Shown: positions 30,947-40,164, numbered from the stretch's first letter. The stretch: DNA of 64,000 nucleotides from Pseudooceanicola pacificus (GCF_009789075.1 NZ_WNXQ01000007.1:1-64000), one strand, 5' to 3'. The notes: generated by a model from the letters alone, not told the origin. Made by a program: numbers and translations.

Positions 30947-32159
30947 CGTCCGGCAGGGCGGGCTGCGGCGCGGATTGATCCAGCACCGCCCCGCCGGTCA
31001 CGTCATGGGCATAGATCCAGTCGAACTGGCGCACCATCGCCGCGGGGGCAAGCCGACCGCCAAGGCGCATGGCGGCCTGTCCGGCGGCGCGCAGGGGCGG
31101 AAAGCTCAGGTGATATTTCCAGGCATTGCGCGAGGCGGCATCGACAACCCGGACCGCCCGGTCCCGGCGCGCCGTGGCATAGTCCGACAGCCCGGTCCCG
31201 ACATCGGGCGCATGAGCCAGCGCCGCGGCCAGCACCCAGGCATCCTCCAGCGCGAGGTTCGCGCCCTGCGCCATGAAGGGCAGCGTGGGATGGGCGGCAT
31301 CGCCCAGCAGAGCGGTGCCCGGCCCGGTCCAGTTGCGCGCGACGGGATGCCGGAACAGGCCCCAGCGATGCACCTCGGTCACCCGGTCCAGCAGGCCGCG
31401 CACCTCGGGGCCGAACCCGGCAAAGGCCTGCGACAGCGCCCGGGGCTCGCCCCGCTGCGACCAGCCTTCGCCGGTCCACTGGCGCTGCTCTTCAACGGCA
31501 ACGATGTTGCGCAACCGGCCATCGCGCAGCGGATAGGTCACCACATGGCGGCCCGGCCCCATGAACAGGCGCACCTCGGGCTCGGCCATGCCCTCCTGGG
31601 GCACGACGGCGCGCCAGGCGACCTGGCGGGTGAACCCGGGCCGCGCCTCGCCGTTCAGCGCGGGCCTGAGGCGGGAATGCAGCCCGTCGGCCCCGATCAC
31701 CAGGTCGGCGCGCACCCGGGCGCCGTTGCAGGTGACGACCTCGGGCACCTCGCCCGGCAGGACGCGGTCGACCTTGTGCAGCAGACGCAGCCGGGCACCG
31801 GCCCGGCGCGCGCCCTCGGCCAGCACGGCGATCAGATCGGCGCGGTGACAGAAGTAATAGCCCTGCCCCGGCGCATGGCGCGCCAGATCCAGGCGCACCA
31901 CCGGCGCGCCGCAGAAATTGTGCAGCGACACCGCCGTGGCCCGGACAGCGCCGGTGGCCTCGATCGCCGATTTCAGGCCCAGCCCGCGCAGCACCGCCAG
32001 CCCGTTGGGCGAGACCTGCAGCCCGGCGCCGACCTCGCGGATGCCGGTTGCCTGTTCCAGCACGGTCACCTGCGCCCCGCGCAGCGCAAGGGCCCGGGCG
32101 ACGGCCAGACCGCCGATCCCCGCACCGATGACAACCGTTCTGAATCCCTGAAAATCCAT
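30939..32159 (-). CDS. FAD-dependent monooxygenase, salicylate-hydroxylase-like
   Basis: The 406-residue flavoprotein belongs to the UbiH/salicylate-hydroxylase group. The FAD-binding motif is VVIGAGIGGLAVARALALRG at about residues 8-27, with DG motif VIGADGLHSRLRPAL and the second FAD motif GDAAHPTLPFMAQGANLALEDA. It hydroxylates an aromatic ring or similar substrate with NAD(P)H and O2; the substrate is not determined by sequence. The start MDFQGF is chosen by the fold. There are only four bases between its stop and that of mnmA. Confidence 0.87.
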   Translation of the reverse strand: MDFQGFRTVVIGAGIGGLAVARALALRGAQVTVLEQATGIREVGAGLQVSPNGLAVLRGLGLKSAIEATGAVRATAVSLHNFCGAPVVRLDLARHAPGQGYYFCHRADLIAVLAEGARRAGARLRLLHKVDRVLPGEVPEVVTCNGARVRADLVIGADGLHSRLRPALNGEARPGFTRQVAWRAVVPQEGMAEPEVRLFMGPGRHVVTYPLRDGRLRNIVAVEEQRQWTGEGWSQRGEPRALSQAFAGFGPEVRGLLDRVTEVHRWGLFRHPVARNWTGPGTALLGDAAHPTLPFMAQGANLALEDAWVLAAALAHAPDVGTGLSDYATARRDRAVRVVDAASRNAWKYHLSFPPLRAAGQAAMRLGGRLAPAAMVRQFDWIYAHDVTGGAVLDQSAPQPALPDEG

Positions 32160-32168
32160 GCGCACTGC

Positions 32169-32214
32169 AAATACCAAAACGCGCCGGAGCGAAAGCCCGG
32201 CGCGTGGTATTTTT
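32169..32214 (-). terminator. Terminator of dksA
   Basis: A 9-bp GC stem (32179-32187 with 32197-32205) is embedded in a longer repeat (AAATACC at 32169-32175 with GGTATTT at 32206-32212). On the minus strand the stem is followed by TTTT. The A/T flanks on both sides mean it can stop transcription in either direction. It lies between dksA and the monooxygenase gene. Confidence 0.8.
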
Positions 32215-32278
32215 CTGCATTGCCGCAAGGACAAGAGGCACGATGTGACAGGCCGCCCACTGTGGGCTGGCCCGGGTG

Positions 32279-32701
32279 TCAGTCGTCGCGGTGAACCTTC
32301 TCGCGGCGCTCGTGACGCTCCTGGGCCTCAAGGCTCATGGTGGCGATCGGACGGGCGTCCAGCCGCTTGAGGCTGATCGGCTCGCCGGTCACTTCGCAAT
32401 AGCCGTATTCGCCCTCGTCGATGCGGCGCAGCGCAGCGTCGATCTTGGCGACCAGCTTGCGCTGGCGGTCACGGGTGCGCAGTTCCAGAGCACGGTCGGT
32501 CTCTTCGCTGGCGCGGTCGGCGACATCGGGGATGTTGCGCGTGTTGCCCTGCAGCGACTCGATGGTGTCACGGCTGTCGGAGAGAAGATCGTCTTTCCAG
32601 TTCAACAATTTGCGGCGGAAATATTCGAGCTGGCGCTCGTTCATGAATGGCTCGTCTTCGGCGGGCCGGTAATCGTCTGACAGGAATGTCTCGGCTTTCA
32701 T
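32279..32701 (-). CDS. dksA: RNA polymerase-binding factor DksA, single-cysteine type
   Basis: The 140-residue protein binds in the secondary channel of RNA polymerase and, with ppGpp, retunes transcription in stringency. The coiled-coil tip region reads IPDVADRASEETDRALELRTRDRQRKL, with DVADRAS carrying the acidic tip. The usual four-cysteine zinc finger is degenerate: only the Cys in YGYCEVTGEPISLKRLDARPIA remains. This matches the single-Cys DksA described in Rhodobacter sphaeroides. The gene is monocistronic, with terminator and promoter candidates on either side. Confidence 0.94.
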   Translation of the reverse strand: MKAETFLSDDYRPAEDEPFMNERQLEYFRRKLLNWKDDLLSDSRDTIESLQGNTRNIPDVADRASEETDRALELRTRDRQRKLVAKIDAALRRIDEGEYGYCEVTGEPISLKRLDARPIATMSLEAQERHERREKVHRDD

Positions 32702-32775
32702 TCAAGGCTCCCTCAAAACGGCCGCCTTTGTCGTTTTCTGACCTTCGACAGGCAGCACACTACCCCTGCGCGCAG

Positions 32776-32804
32776 CATCTACCCTAACCAGATTCGCTTG
32801 TCAC
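32776..32804 (-). promoter_or_regulatory. Possible promoter of dksA
   Basis: On the minus strand GTGACA (32799-32804), a 17-bp spacer and TAGATG (32776-32781) lie about 75 bp before the dksA start. The -35 fits well, the -10 only partly. Confidence 0.35.
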
Positions 32805-33435
32805 TAGGCTTGCGCTACAAATGTCCGCGTGTTGGGCACTGTGAATAAGTCGCGAACCCGGACAGTGTACCAGTTTTCGCTAATCCAAGGGGAATCAATA
32901 CTTTGGCAGGTGCTTAGCCGTTTTGAAGTGATTGCCTGCATTTTCGTCAAACTTTAGAGAGATAGCCCCGCGACCCCGGCCAACAGGCACTTGGCCGGAG
33001 CCATTCGATCATGAAATTAAGGTTGATTGCGGCCTGCGTCAGGCTGGTGTCGCAGATGCCCCTTCCCGCCAATGTCAAGGATCGGGGCGCCGCCTGTGCG
33101 AGCATCCGGGACCGGGCCCTGTTGCAGCCGGCACACCGCGGCTGGACTGCCGTGGCGCGGGGTTACGGCGCCCTCCTCTTTCGGTCCGGGGCCCTGGCGC
33201 CCGGGCCCCGCCGCTCGCCCGGCGTGCCGGCCGGGATCTTTCGCGCCGGGCCTGTCTTCACCCCGCGCGGCTCCGCGGCCCGCCGCCGCGATCGCAGGGC
33301 CGCCGGGCGGTCACCGGACCACCCTGCGCAGAATCGGTTCAAATCGCATCTCCTTGCCGAGCGGCCAGCAAGAGATTGCGGTGCCGGTCGGTGTCCTTTA
33401 CTCTCGCTTCGGACCACGCAGAGGAAGCATTCGCG
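32805..33435. other. Long intergenic region between dksA and moxR
   Basis: The first part (to about 33000) is A/T-richer than its surroundings and looks regulatory. The second part is very GC-rich. A frame from 33011 to 33439 opens MKLRLIAACVRLVSQ, but continues as low-complexity Arg/Pro/Gly sequence without family resemblance, so I do not call it a gene. GAGGAAG ahead of 33436 is the ribosome site of moxR. Confidence 0.5.
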
Positions 33436-34275
<840 letters not shown>

Positions 34276-34277
34276 GG

Positions 34278-34343
34278 GCATCAATGCAATGACGCGGCGC
34301 GGAGGCCGGGACAAACCCGGCCCCGGACCGCGCGTCCTGATGC
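34278..34343 (+). other. Extended stem-loop between moxR and the GNAT gene
   Basis: Nested inverted repeats nearly fill the 82-bp gap: 34278-34283 with 34338-34343, 34291-34296 with 34331-34336, and core 34304-34310 with 34316-34322 around loop ACAAA. No T-run follows, so it looks more like an RNA-processing or stability element between cistrons than a terminator. Confidence 0.5.
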
Positions 34344-34357
34344 CGGAGTCGTGACAC

Positions 34358-34813
34358 ATGCCCAAGAATGACCTGATCGTGCGGCCGCTTGAAGCGGATG
34401 ATCGCGCAAGCTGGACACAGCTCTGGGATCTTTACCTGGAATTCTACCACACCAGCGTGACGGACGAAGTGCATGATGTATACTTTGACCGGTTGCTGAA
34501 CGACGATCCGAACGATTTCAATTGCTTCATGGCCATTCTTGACGGCAAGCCCGTGGGCCTGACGCATTACCTGTTCCATCGTCACGGTTGGAAGGTCGAG
34601 AACGTGTGTTACCTGCAGGACCTCTACGCCCTGCCCGAGACCCGCGGCACCGGCGTGGGCCGCGCCCTGATCGAGGCAGTCTATGCCGAGGCCGACCGCC
34701 GGGGCGCGCCCTCGGTCTACTGGCTGACGCAAGAGGACAACGCCACCGCCCGGAAGCTCTATGACCGGATCGCCGCCAAGACCGATTTCATCAAGTACCA
34801 GAGGCCCCTCTGA
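34358..34813 (+). CDS. GNAT-family N-acetyltransferase
   Basis: The 151-residue protein has the GNAT core: strand 4 VCYLQDLYALPETRGTGVGRALIEAVYAEA contains the acetyl-CoA pyrophosphate loop R-G-T-G-V-G-R at about residues 92-98, followed by VYWLTQEDNATARKLYDRI. Substrate unknown. GGAG lies 10 bases before the ATG. The TGA overlaps the next ATG (TGATG). Confidence 0.9.
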   Translation: MPKNDLIVRPLEADDRASWTQLWDLYLEFYHTSVTDEVHDVYFDRLLNDDPNDFNCFMAILDGKPVGLTHYLFHRHGWKVENVCYLQDLYALPETRGTGVGRALIEAVYAEADRRGAPSVYWLTQEDNATARKLYDRIAAKTDFIKYQRPL

Positions 34814-36183
34814 TGGGGCTGCGCCTCGTCGCCCTGGCCCTGCTGACGTTGTCTGCCTGCGCCCCGGTTGCGACCGGGCCCGAAACGCCCTCCCGTGCCG
34901 CGACGACCCAGTCGGGGCCGCGCATGCCGCCGATGAAGGTCTTTGGCGAGGCGCCCCTGCGCCCGGTCACCCGCGCCAATGCCGAAATCGCCCGTGATTT
35001 CCTGGACCTGGCATTCGCGCTGGAATCCGGCCGCAGCCTGCAACGGCTGACCCGGTTCGAAGGGCCGATCCGCGTGCGCGTCACCGGCGCCCCGCCCCCG
35101 GGCATGTCGGCCGAGCTCGACCGCGTGCTGGCCCGGATGCGACGCGAGGCGGGTCTGGATATCGCACGCTCCACCGGCGCGGCGGGGATCACCATCCAGG
35201 CCGTGCCCGGCGCCTCGATCCGGCGCTACCTGCCGCAGGCCGCCTGCTTCGTTGTGCCCAACATCACCCGGCTGTCGCAATACTCCGCCGCCCGCCGCCG
35301 CAACCTGTCGGACTGGGCCGGGCTGGACGAACGCGAGACCATCGCGATCTTCATCCCCAACGACGTCAGCCCGCAGGAGGTCCGCGACTGCCTGCACGAG
35401 GAACTCGCACAGGCGCTCGGCCCGCTGAACGACCTGTACCGGCTGCCGGATTCGGTCTTCAACGACGACAATATCCATACGGTGCTGACGCCCTTCGACA
35501 TGCTGATCCTGCGCGCCTATTACGACCCGGCGCTGCACAGCGGGATGAGCCGCGACGAGGTCGCCGCCCGCCTGCCCGCCATCCTCGCCCGGCTGAACCC
35601 GGGGGGCGAAGGGCGCCCGGCCCGCTTCCTGCCCGAAACGCCCCGCGCTTGGACCGATGCGATCCAGAACGCGCTTGGCCCCGGCGCCTCGCCCGCCGCG
35701 CGCACCCGCGCCGCCGGCCGTGCGCTGGCGATTGCCGAAAGCGAGGGCTGGACGGATCACCGGCTGGCCTTCTCGCATTACGCCTATGCGCGCCTGACCC
35801 AGGGCCGCAACGCGGAATCCGCCCTGACGCATTACCGCAAGGCCCGCGCGATCTACGCCGCCCGCCCCGAGACCGAGATCCACAATGCCTATGTCGCCGC
35901 CCAGCTTGCCGCCCATTCCATCGCCCGTGGCGACGGCGCGGGCGCGCTGCGGCTGCTGCGCGGCCAACCCGAACTGGCCCGGCGCTACGAGAACGGCGCG
36001 CTGCTTGCCTCGCTCCTGATGCTGCGGGCCGAGGCGCTGGACCAGCTCGGCCGCAGCGCCGAGGCGCGCGCCGTCCGACGCGACAGCCTGGGCTGGGCGC
36101 GCTTCGGCTTCGGCCCCGAATGGGCCGTGCGCGCCAAGCTGAGCGAGATCGCCTCGCTCAACCCACAACGAACCGGAGGCTGA
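34813..36183 (+). CDS. DUF2927 lipoprotein with HEExxQ motif
   Basis: The 456-residue protein begins MGLRLVALALLTLSACAPV, a lipoprotein signal with the acylated Cys at residue 16. The DUF2927 domain (about residues 60-235) contains RDCLHEELAQALGPLNDL and DSVFNDDN, the family's most conserved stretch, which resembles a zinc-protease HExxH site with Gln for the second His. The C-terminal half is helical and Ala-rich (possible TPR-like repeats, ALTHYRKARAIYAARPETEI). It is translationally coupled to the GNAT gene and followed by the small membrane protein and VWA gene. Confidence 0.83.
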   Translation: MGLRLVALALLTLSACAPVATGPETPSRAATTQSGPRMPPMKVFGEAPLRPVTRANAEIARDFLDLAFALESGRSLQRLTRFEGPIRVRVTGAPPPGMSAELDRVLARMRREAGLDIARSTGAAGITIQAVPGASIRRYLPQAACFVVPNITRLSQYSAARRRNLSDWAGLDERETIAIFIPNDVSPQEVRDCLHEELAQALGPLNDLYRLPDSVFNDDNIHTVLTPFDMLILRAYYDPALHSGMSRDEVAARLPAILARLNPGGEGRPARFLPETPRAWTDAIQNALGPGASPAARTRAAGRALAIAESEGWTDHRLAFSHYAYARLTQGRNAESALTHYRKARAIYAARPETEIHNAYVAAQLAAHSIARGDGAGALRLLRGQPELARRYENGALLASLLMLRAEALDQLGRSAEARAVRRDSLGWARFGFGPEWAVRAKLSEIASLNPQRTGG

Positions 36184-36184
36184 C

Positions 36185-36352
36185 ATGATCGTCATCGTCG
36201 CACTGATTGCAGGCGCCATCTTTGGCGGCCTGCGGGCCCGCGCACGCGGGGGGCGCCGCGCGGATATTTTGCAATACGCGGCCGTTTACGCCATGATCTT
36301 CGCATTGGCGGGTCTCTTCGCCACGATCTTCATTCACCGCGCCACGGTCTGA
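36185..36352 (+). CDS. Small 55-residue membrane protein between DUF2927 and VWA genes
   Basis: The short frame begins MIVIVALIAGAIFGGLRARA one base after the DUF2927 stop codon and ends four bases before the VWA start. It has two hydrophobic segments (residues 2-15 and about 33-51) joined by a basic, Arg/Gly-rich loop (RARARGGRRADILQY), which suggests a hairpin with a cytosolic loop. The same type of protein sits at this place in related genomes as far as I recall. Function unknown; the tight packing argues for a role with its neighbours. Confidence 0.78.
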   Translation: MIVIVALIAGAIFGGLRARARGGRRADILQYAAVYAMIFALAGLFATIFIHRATV

Positions 36353-36356
36353 TCTC

Positions 36357-37541
36357 ATGTTTGTCCCCTTCTTCGAAAACCTCCGCTCTGCCGCCGTTCC
36401 GGTCTCGCTGCGCGAATACCTGACGTTCCTAGAGGCGATGAAGGTGGGCCTGGCGACCTATGATGTCGAAGCGTTCTACTACCTGGCGCGCACTTCGATG
36501 GTGAAGGACGAGCGCAATATCGACAAGTTCGACCGCGCCTTCGCCAAGACCTTCCAGGGGCTGGAAAACATCACCTTCGACCAGGTGCTGGAGGCGGTCG
36601 AACTGCCCTCGGACTGGCTGACCAAGATGGCCGAAAAGCACCTGACCGAAGAGGAAAAGGCCGAAATCAAGGCCCTCGGCGGTTTCGAGAAGCTGATGGA
36701 GACGCTCAAGGAACGCCTGCGCGAACAGCAAAAGCGCCACCAGGGCGGGTCCAAGTGGATCGGCACCGCCGGCACCTCGCCCTTTGGCGCCGAGGGCTAC
36801 AACCCCGAGGGCGTGCGCATCGGGCAGGAGAAATCCCGCCACCAGCGCGCGGTGAAGGTCTGGGACAAGCGCGAGTTCAAGAACCTCGACGACACGGTCG
36901 AACTGGGCACCCGCAACATCAAGGTCGCGCTGAAACGCCTGCGTCGCTGGGCGCGCGACGGCGCCGACGAGGAGCTGGACCTCGACGGCACGATCCGCTC
37001 GACCGCCGAACACGGCTACCTCGACGTCAAGACCCGGCCCGAACGGCGCAACGCGGTCAAGGTGCTGCTGTTCCTCGATGTCGGCGGCTCGATGGACCCG
37101 CATATCAAGGTGGTGGAAGAGCTGTTTTCGGCCGCGCGCTCCGAATTCAAGCACATGGAATATTTCTACTTCCACAACTGCATCTACGAGGGCCTGTGGC
37201 GCGACAACCGCCGCCGCTGGTCGGAACAGACGCCCACGCGCGAAGTGCTGCGCACCTACGGTCACGACTACAAGGCGATCTTTGTCGGCGACGCCTCGAT
37301 GAGCCCCTACGAAGTCGCCTATCCCGGCGGCGCGAACGAGCACTGGAACGAGGAAAGCGGCGAGACCTGGCTGCGCCGCGCGCGCGAACAGTGGTCCGAC
37401 AACCTGTGGATCAACCCGGTGCCCGAGAAATACTGGGGCTACACCCAGTCGATCAAGCTGATCCGCGAGATCTTTGACGAGCGCATGGTCCCCATGACGC
37501 TGGAAGGACTCTCCAAGGGCATGAAGGAACTGACCCGTTAG
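36357..37541 (+). CDS. VWA-domain (CoxE-like) protein, MoxR partner
   Basis: The 394-residue protein has a basic N-terminal half and a C-terminal von Willebrand A domain. The metal-ion-dependent adhesion site starts at LLFLDVGGSMDPHIK (about residue 235), with Gly in place of the first Ser of D-x-S-x-S; this replacement is usual in the family. Further conserved parts are FYFHNCIYEGLWRDN and FVGDASMSPYEV. It should act with the MoxR ATPase at 33436 in activating or assembling a target complex. No target enzyme is encoded nearby. Confidence 0.9.
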   Translation: MFVPFFENLRSAAVPVSLREYLTFLEAMKVGLATYDVEAFYYLARTSMVKDERNIDKFDRAFAKTFQGLENITFDQVLEAVELPSDWLTKMAEKHLTEEEKAEIKALGGFEKLMETLKERLREQQKRHQGGSKWIGTAGTSPFGAEGYNPEGVRIGQEKSRHQRAVKVWDKREFKNLDDTVELGTRNIKVALKRLRRWARDGADEELDLDGTIRSTAEHGYLDVKTRPERRNAVKVLLFLDVGGSMDPHIKVVEELFSAARSEFKHMEYFYFHNCIYEGLWRDNRRRWSEQTPTREVLRTYGHDYKAIFVGDASMSPYEVAYPGGANEHWNEESGETWLRRAREQWSDNLWINPVPEKYWGYTQSIKLIREIFDERMVPMTLEGLSKGMKELTR

Positions 37542-37658
37542 ACCCCAGCCCCGGCGGATGATGCGAAACCCGGCAGATGCCGCCGGTCACGGTGACGTGG
37601 CCGACGGTGAACGGTGCTGCGGCTGGACCGGGGCGCGCTGCGATGGTTCACTCGGGCG

Positions 37659-38324
37659 ATGACGGAACCGGCCGACGGCACCCTAGCACTGAAGACGATG
37701 GAAAAGGCCGCCGAGTTCGAGGCCTGGCTGCCGATGGCGCTTGCCGCGCATGGCCCCTCGCTGATGTTCCTGCTCTGCGGCCTGTCCTGTCTGGCACTGC
37801 CGGTGCCCGCCTCGCTGGCCATGCTGATCGCGGGCGCCATCGCGGCCACCGGCGACGCCGAACTGTGGCAGCTGGCGGTGGCCAGCTTCCTTGGCGCGAT
37901 CACCGGGGACCAGATCGCCTATTTCGTCGGGCGCGCCGGGCGCGGGCCGCTGATCCGCTGGCTGGACCGGGCCCCGAAACGCCGCGACGCCCGCCTGAGG
38001 GCCGAGGACTGGACCCGGCGCCGCGGCGGCCCGGGGGTTCTGCTCAGCCGCTGGCCGATTTCCCCGCTGGGGCCTTACGTGAACTTTGCCGCCGGGGCCG
38101 CCGGCCTGGGCTGGAGCCGCTTTGCCGCCTGGGGCATCCCGGGCGAGGCGGTCTGGGTCGGCATCAACCTCGGGCTCGGCTATCTGTTCGCCGACCAGAT
38201 CGCCCATGTCGCGATGCTGGCGCATGAGGTCGCCGGGCTGGTGATCCTGATGCTGGCCCTGATCGGGCTGGGCATCTGGCGGGCCCGCCGGCGCGCCGGG
38301 CAGCTGCGCGACAGCGAGGGCTGA
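37659..38324 (+). CDS. DedA/VTT-family membrane protein
   Basis: The 221-residue protein has the SNARE-associated/DedA fold: a first hydrophobic stretch LMFLLCGLSCLALPVPASLA, then GAITGDQIAYFVGRAGRGP, and a re-entrant region LSRWPISPLGPYVNFAAG, closing with a C-terminal helix. DedA proteins are lipid scramblases or flippases and support membrane homeostasis. The start is uncertain: ATG at 37659 is used here; ATG at 37698 (MEKAAEF) or GTG at 37614 are possible, none with a strong ribosome site. Confidence 0.83.
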   Translation: MTEPADGTLALKTMEKAAEFEAWLPMALAAHGPSLMFLLCGLSCLALPVPASLAMLIAGAIAATGDAELWQLAVASFLGAITGDQIAYFVGRAGRGPLIRWLDRAPKRRDARLRAEDWTRRRGGPGVLLSRWPISPLGPYVNFAAGAAGLGWSRFAAWGIPGEAVWVGINLGLGYLFADQIAHVAMLAHEVAGLVILMLALIGLGIWRARRRAGQLRDSEG

Positions 38325-38408
38325 GCCCCGGGATGCCCCCGCGATCCCGCCAATCCACAAAAATCTTCCTTCTATGCGCAGCTTTTGCCGGACTGGCCAT
38401 CCCGCCCA

Positions 38409-38437
38409 TTGACCAATTGTTGCTATTGCGCTACATG
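38409..38437 (+). promoter_or_regulatory. Possible promoter of the DEAD-box helicase gene
   Basis: TTGACC (38409-38414), a 17-bp spacer and TACATG (38432-38437) lie about 105 bp before the start codon, leaving a leader of roughly 95 nt. Long leaders are common for cold-induced RNA helicases. Confidence 0.4.
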
Positions 38438-38541
38438 CCGCCGCACAGGGGTTAAAATTTGCATTAGAATGCAGGGCCATCCGGGCCGGACCCCACCAGA
38501 CGCGGCGGGCCCGACAGTGTCCGTCAATTCGACGGATACAC

Positions 38542-40029
38542 ATGACCAAGTTTACCGATCTGAATCTGGACCCCAAGGTCCTCAAGGCCATCTCCGAAGC
38601 CGGGTACGAACACCCGACCCCGATCCAGGCGGGGGCCATCCCCCACGCCCTGCAGGGCAAGGACGTCCTGGGCATCGCCCAGACGGGCACCGGCAAGACC
38701 GCCAGCTTCACCCTTCCGATGATCACCATGCTGGCCAAGGGCCGCGCCCGGGCGCGGATGCCGCGCTCGCTCGTGCTCTGCCCGACGCGGGAACTGGCGG
38801 CACAGGTCGCCGAAAACTTCGACACCTATGCCAAATACGTCAAACTGACCAAGGCGCTGCTAATCGGGGGCGTGTCCTTCAAGGAACAGGACATGCTGAT
38901 CGACCGTGGCGTCGACGTCCTGATCGCCACGCCCGGCCGCCTGCTGGACCATTTCGAACGCGGCAAGCTGCTGCTGACCGGCGTGCAGATCATGGTGGTG
39001 GACGAAGCCGACCGCATGCTCGACATGGGCTTCATCCCGGATATCGAGCGGATCTTCTCGCTGACGCCCTTCACCCGGCAAACTCTGTTCTTCTCGGCCA
39101 CCATGGCGCCCGAGATCGAGCGCATCACCAATACCTTCCTCTCCGCCCCCGCGCGGATCGAGGTCGCCCGCCAGGCCACGACCGGTGAGAACATCACCCA
39201 GGGCGTGGTGATGTTCAAAGGCTCGCGCAAGGATCGCGAACCCTCCGAGAAACGCCGCCTGCTGCGCGACCTGATCGAGGCCGAGGGCGAGGCGCTGACC
39301 AATGCGATCGTCTTTTGCAACCGCAAGGTCGATGTCGATATCGTCGCGAAATCGCTGAAGAAATACGGGCTGGATGCCGCGCCGATCCACGGCGACCTGG
39401 ACCAGTCGACCCGCACGCGCACCCTGGACGGATTCCGCGATGGCTCGCTCAAGCTGCTGGTCGCTTCGGACGTGGCGGCGCGCGGGCTGGACGTGCCTTC
39501 GGTCAGCCATGTGTTCAACTTCGACGTGCCCAGCCACGCCGAGGACTATGTCCACCGCATCGGCCGCACCGGCCGTGCCGGGCGCAACGGCAAGGCGGTG
39601 ATGATCTGCATCCCGCGCGACGAAAAGAACCTGGCCGATATCGAAAAGCTGGTCGAGAAACCGATCCCGCGCCTCGACGCCCCGGCGGGAAGCGCCACGG
39701 CCGATCCGGCCGAGGACATCGCAGCCGAGGACACCACCGCCTCCTCGTCGCGCTCGCGGTCCTCGCGCAGCTCCTCCTCGCGCAGCTCGTCGTCCTCGCG
39801 CAGTTCGTCGTCGTCCCGCAGCTCCGCCCCGCGTGAGAGCGCCGCACCGCGCGAAACCGAAGAAGCCGCCGCCCCGGCGGCCCCCGCCCGCGAAGAGGCC
39901 CCCAAGCCCGAGCGCAGCCCGTCGCGTGGCCGTTCCTCTTCGCGCGGGTCGGACAATGCCACGCCGGGGATGGGCGATCACATGCCCAGCTTCATCGCCC
40001 TCAGCTTCGAAGAGCGCAAAGCCGTCTGA
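38542..40029 (+). CDS. DEAD-box RNA helicase, RhlE-like, with Arg/Ser repeat tail
   Basis: The 495-residue helicase has all core motifs: Q motif near GYEHPTPIQAGA, Walker A AQTGTGKT (46-53), PTRELAAQV, DEAD box 154-157 (VVDEADRMLDMGF), SAT in FFSATMAP, and HRIGRTGRAGR. It unwinds RNA duplexes, probably in ribosome assembly, cold adaptation or mRNA decay. After residue ~385 it turns into a low-complexity tail with tandem Arg-Ser-Ser-Ser-Ser-Ser repeats (about 398-433), then Ala/Pro/Glu and Ser/Arg-rich sequence. Such tails bind RNA and may drive condensation. Confidence 0.95.
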   Translation: MTKFTDLNLDPKVLKAISEAGYEHPTPIQAGAIPHALQGKDVLGIAQTGTGKTASFTLPMITMLAKGRARARMPRSLVLCPTRELAAQVAENFDTYAKYVKLTKALLIGGVSFKEQDMLIDRGVDVLIATPGRLLDHFERGKLLLTGVQIMVVDEADRMLDMGFIPDIERIFSLTPFTRQTLFFSATMAPEIERITNTFLSAPARIEVARQATTGENITQGVVMFKGSRKDREPSEKRRLLRDLIEAEGEALTNAIVFCNRKVDVDIVAKSLKKYGLDAAPIHGDLDQSTRTRTLDGFRDGSLKLLVASDVAARGLDVPSVSHVFNFDVPSHAEDYVHRIGRTGRAGRNGKAVMICIPRDEKNLADIEKLVEKPIPRLDAPAGSATADPAEDIAAEDTTASSSRSRSSRSSSSRSSSSSRSSSSSRSSAPRESAAPRETEEAAAPAAPAREEAPKPERSPSRGRSSSRGSDNATPGMGDHMPSFIALSFEERKAV

Positions 40030-40090
40030 TCCGCCTGCCCTGTGGATAGTTCTGTGAACGGACTGTCCGCGCACTGAAAACACCTACAAG

Positions 40091-40119
40091 TTTACCCAGC
40101 GTTAAGTTGTTGCTACAAT
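40091..40119 (+). promoter_or_regulatory. Probable promoter of the PilZ gene with a CtrA-like half site
   Basis: TTTACC (40091-40096), a 17-bp spacer and TACAAT (40114-40119) lie 46 bp before the PilZ start codon. Bases 40091-40105 also read TTTA, seven bases, TTAA, one mismatch from the CtrA consensus. CtrA control of c-di-GMP-related genes would make sense but is unproven. Confidence 0.45.
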
Positions 40120-40164
40120 AAACTGTCTTGGGTGTGGGCTTTGGTGTGTATTGAGTGAGGCAGC

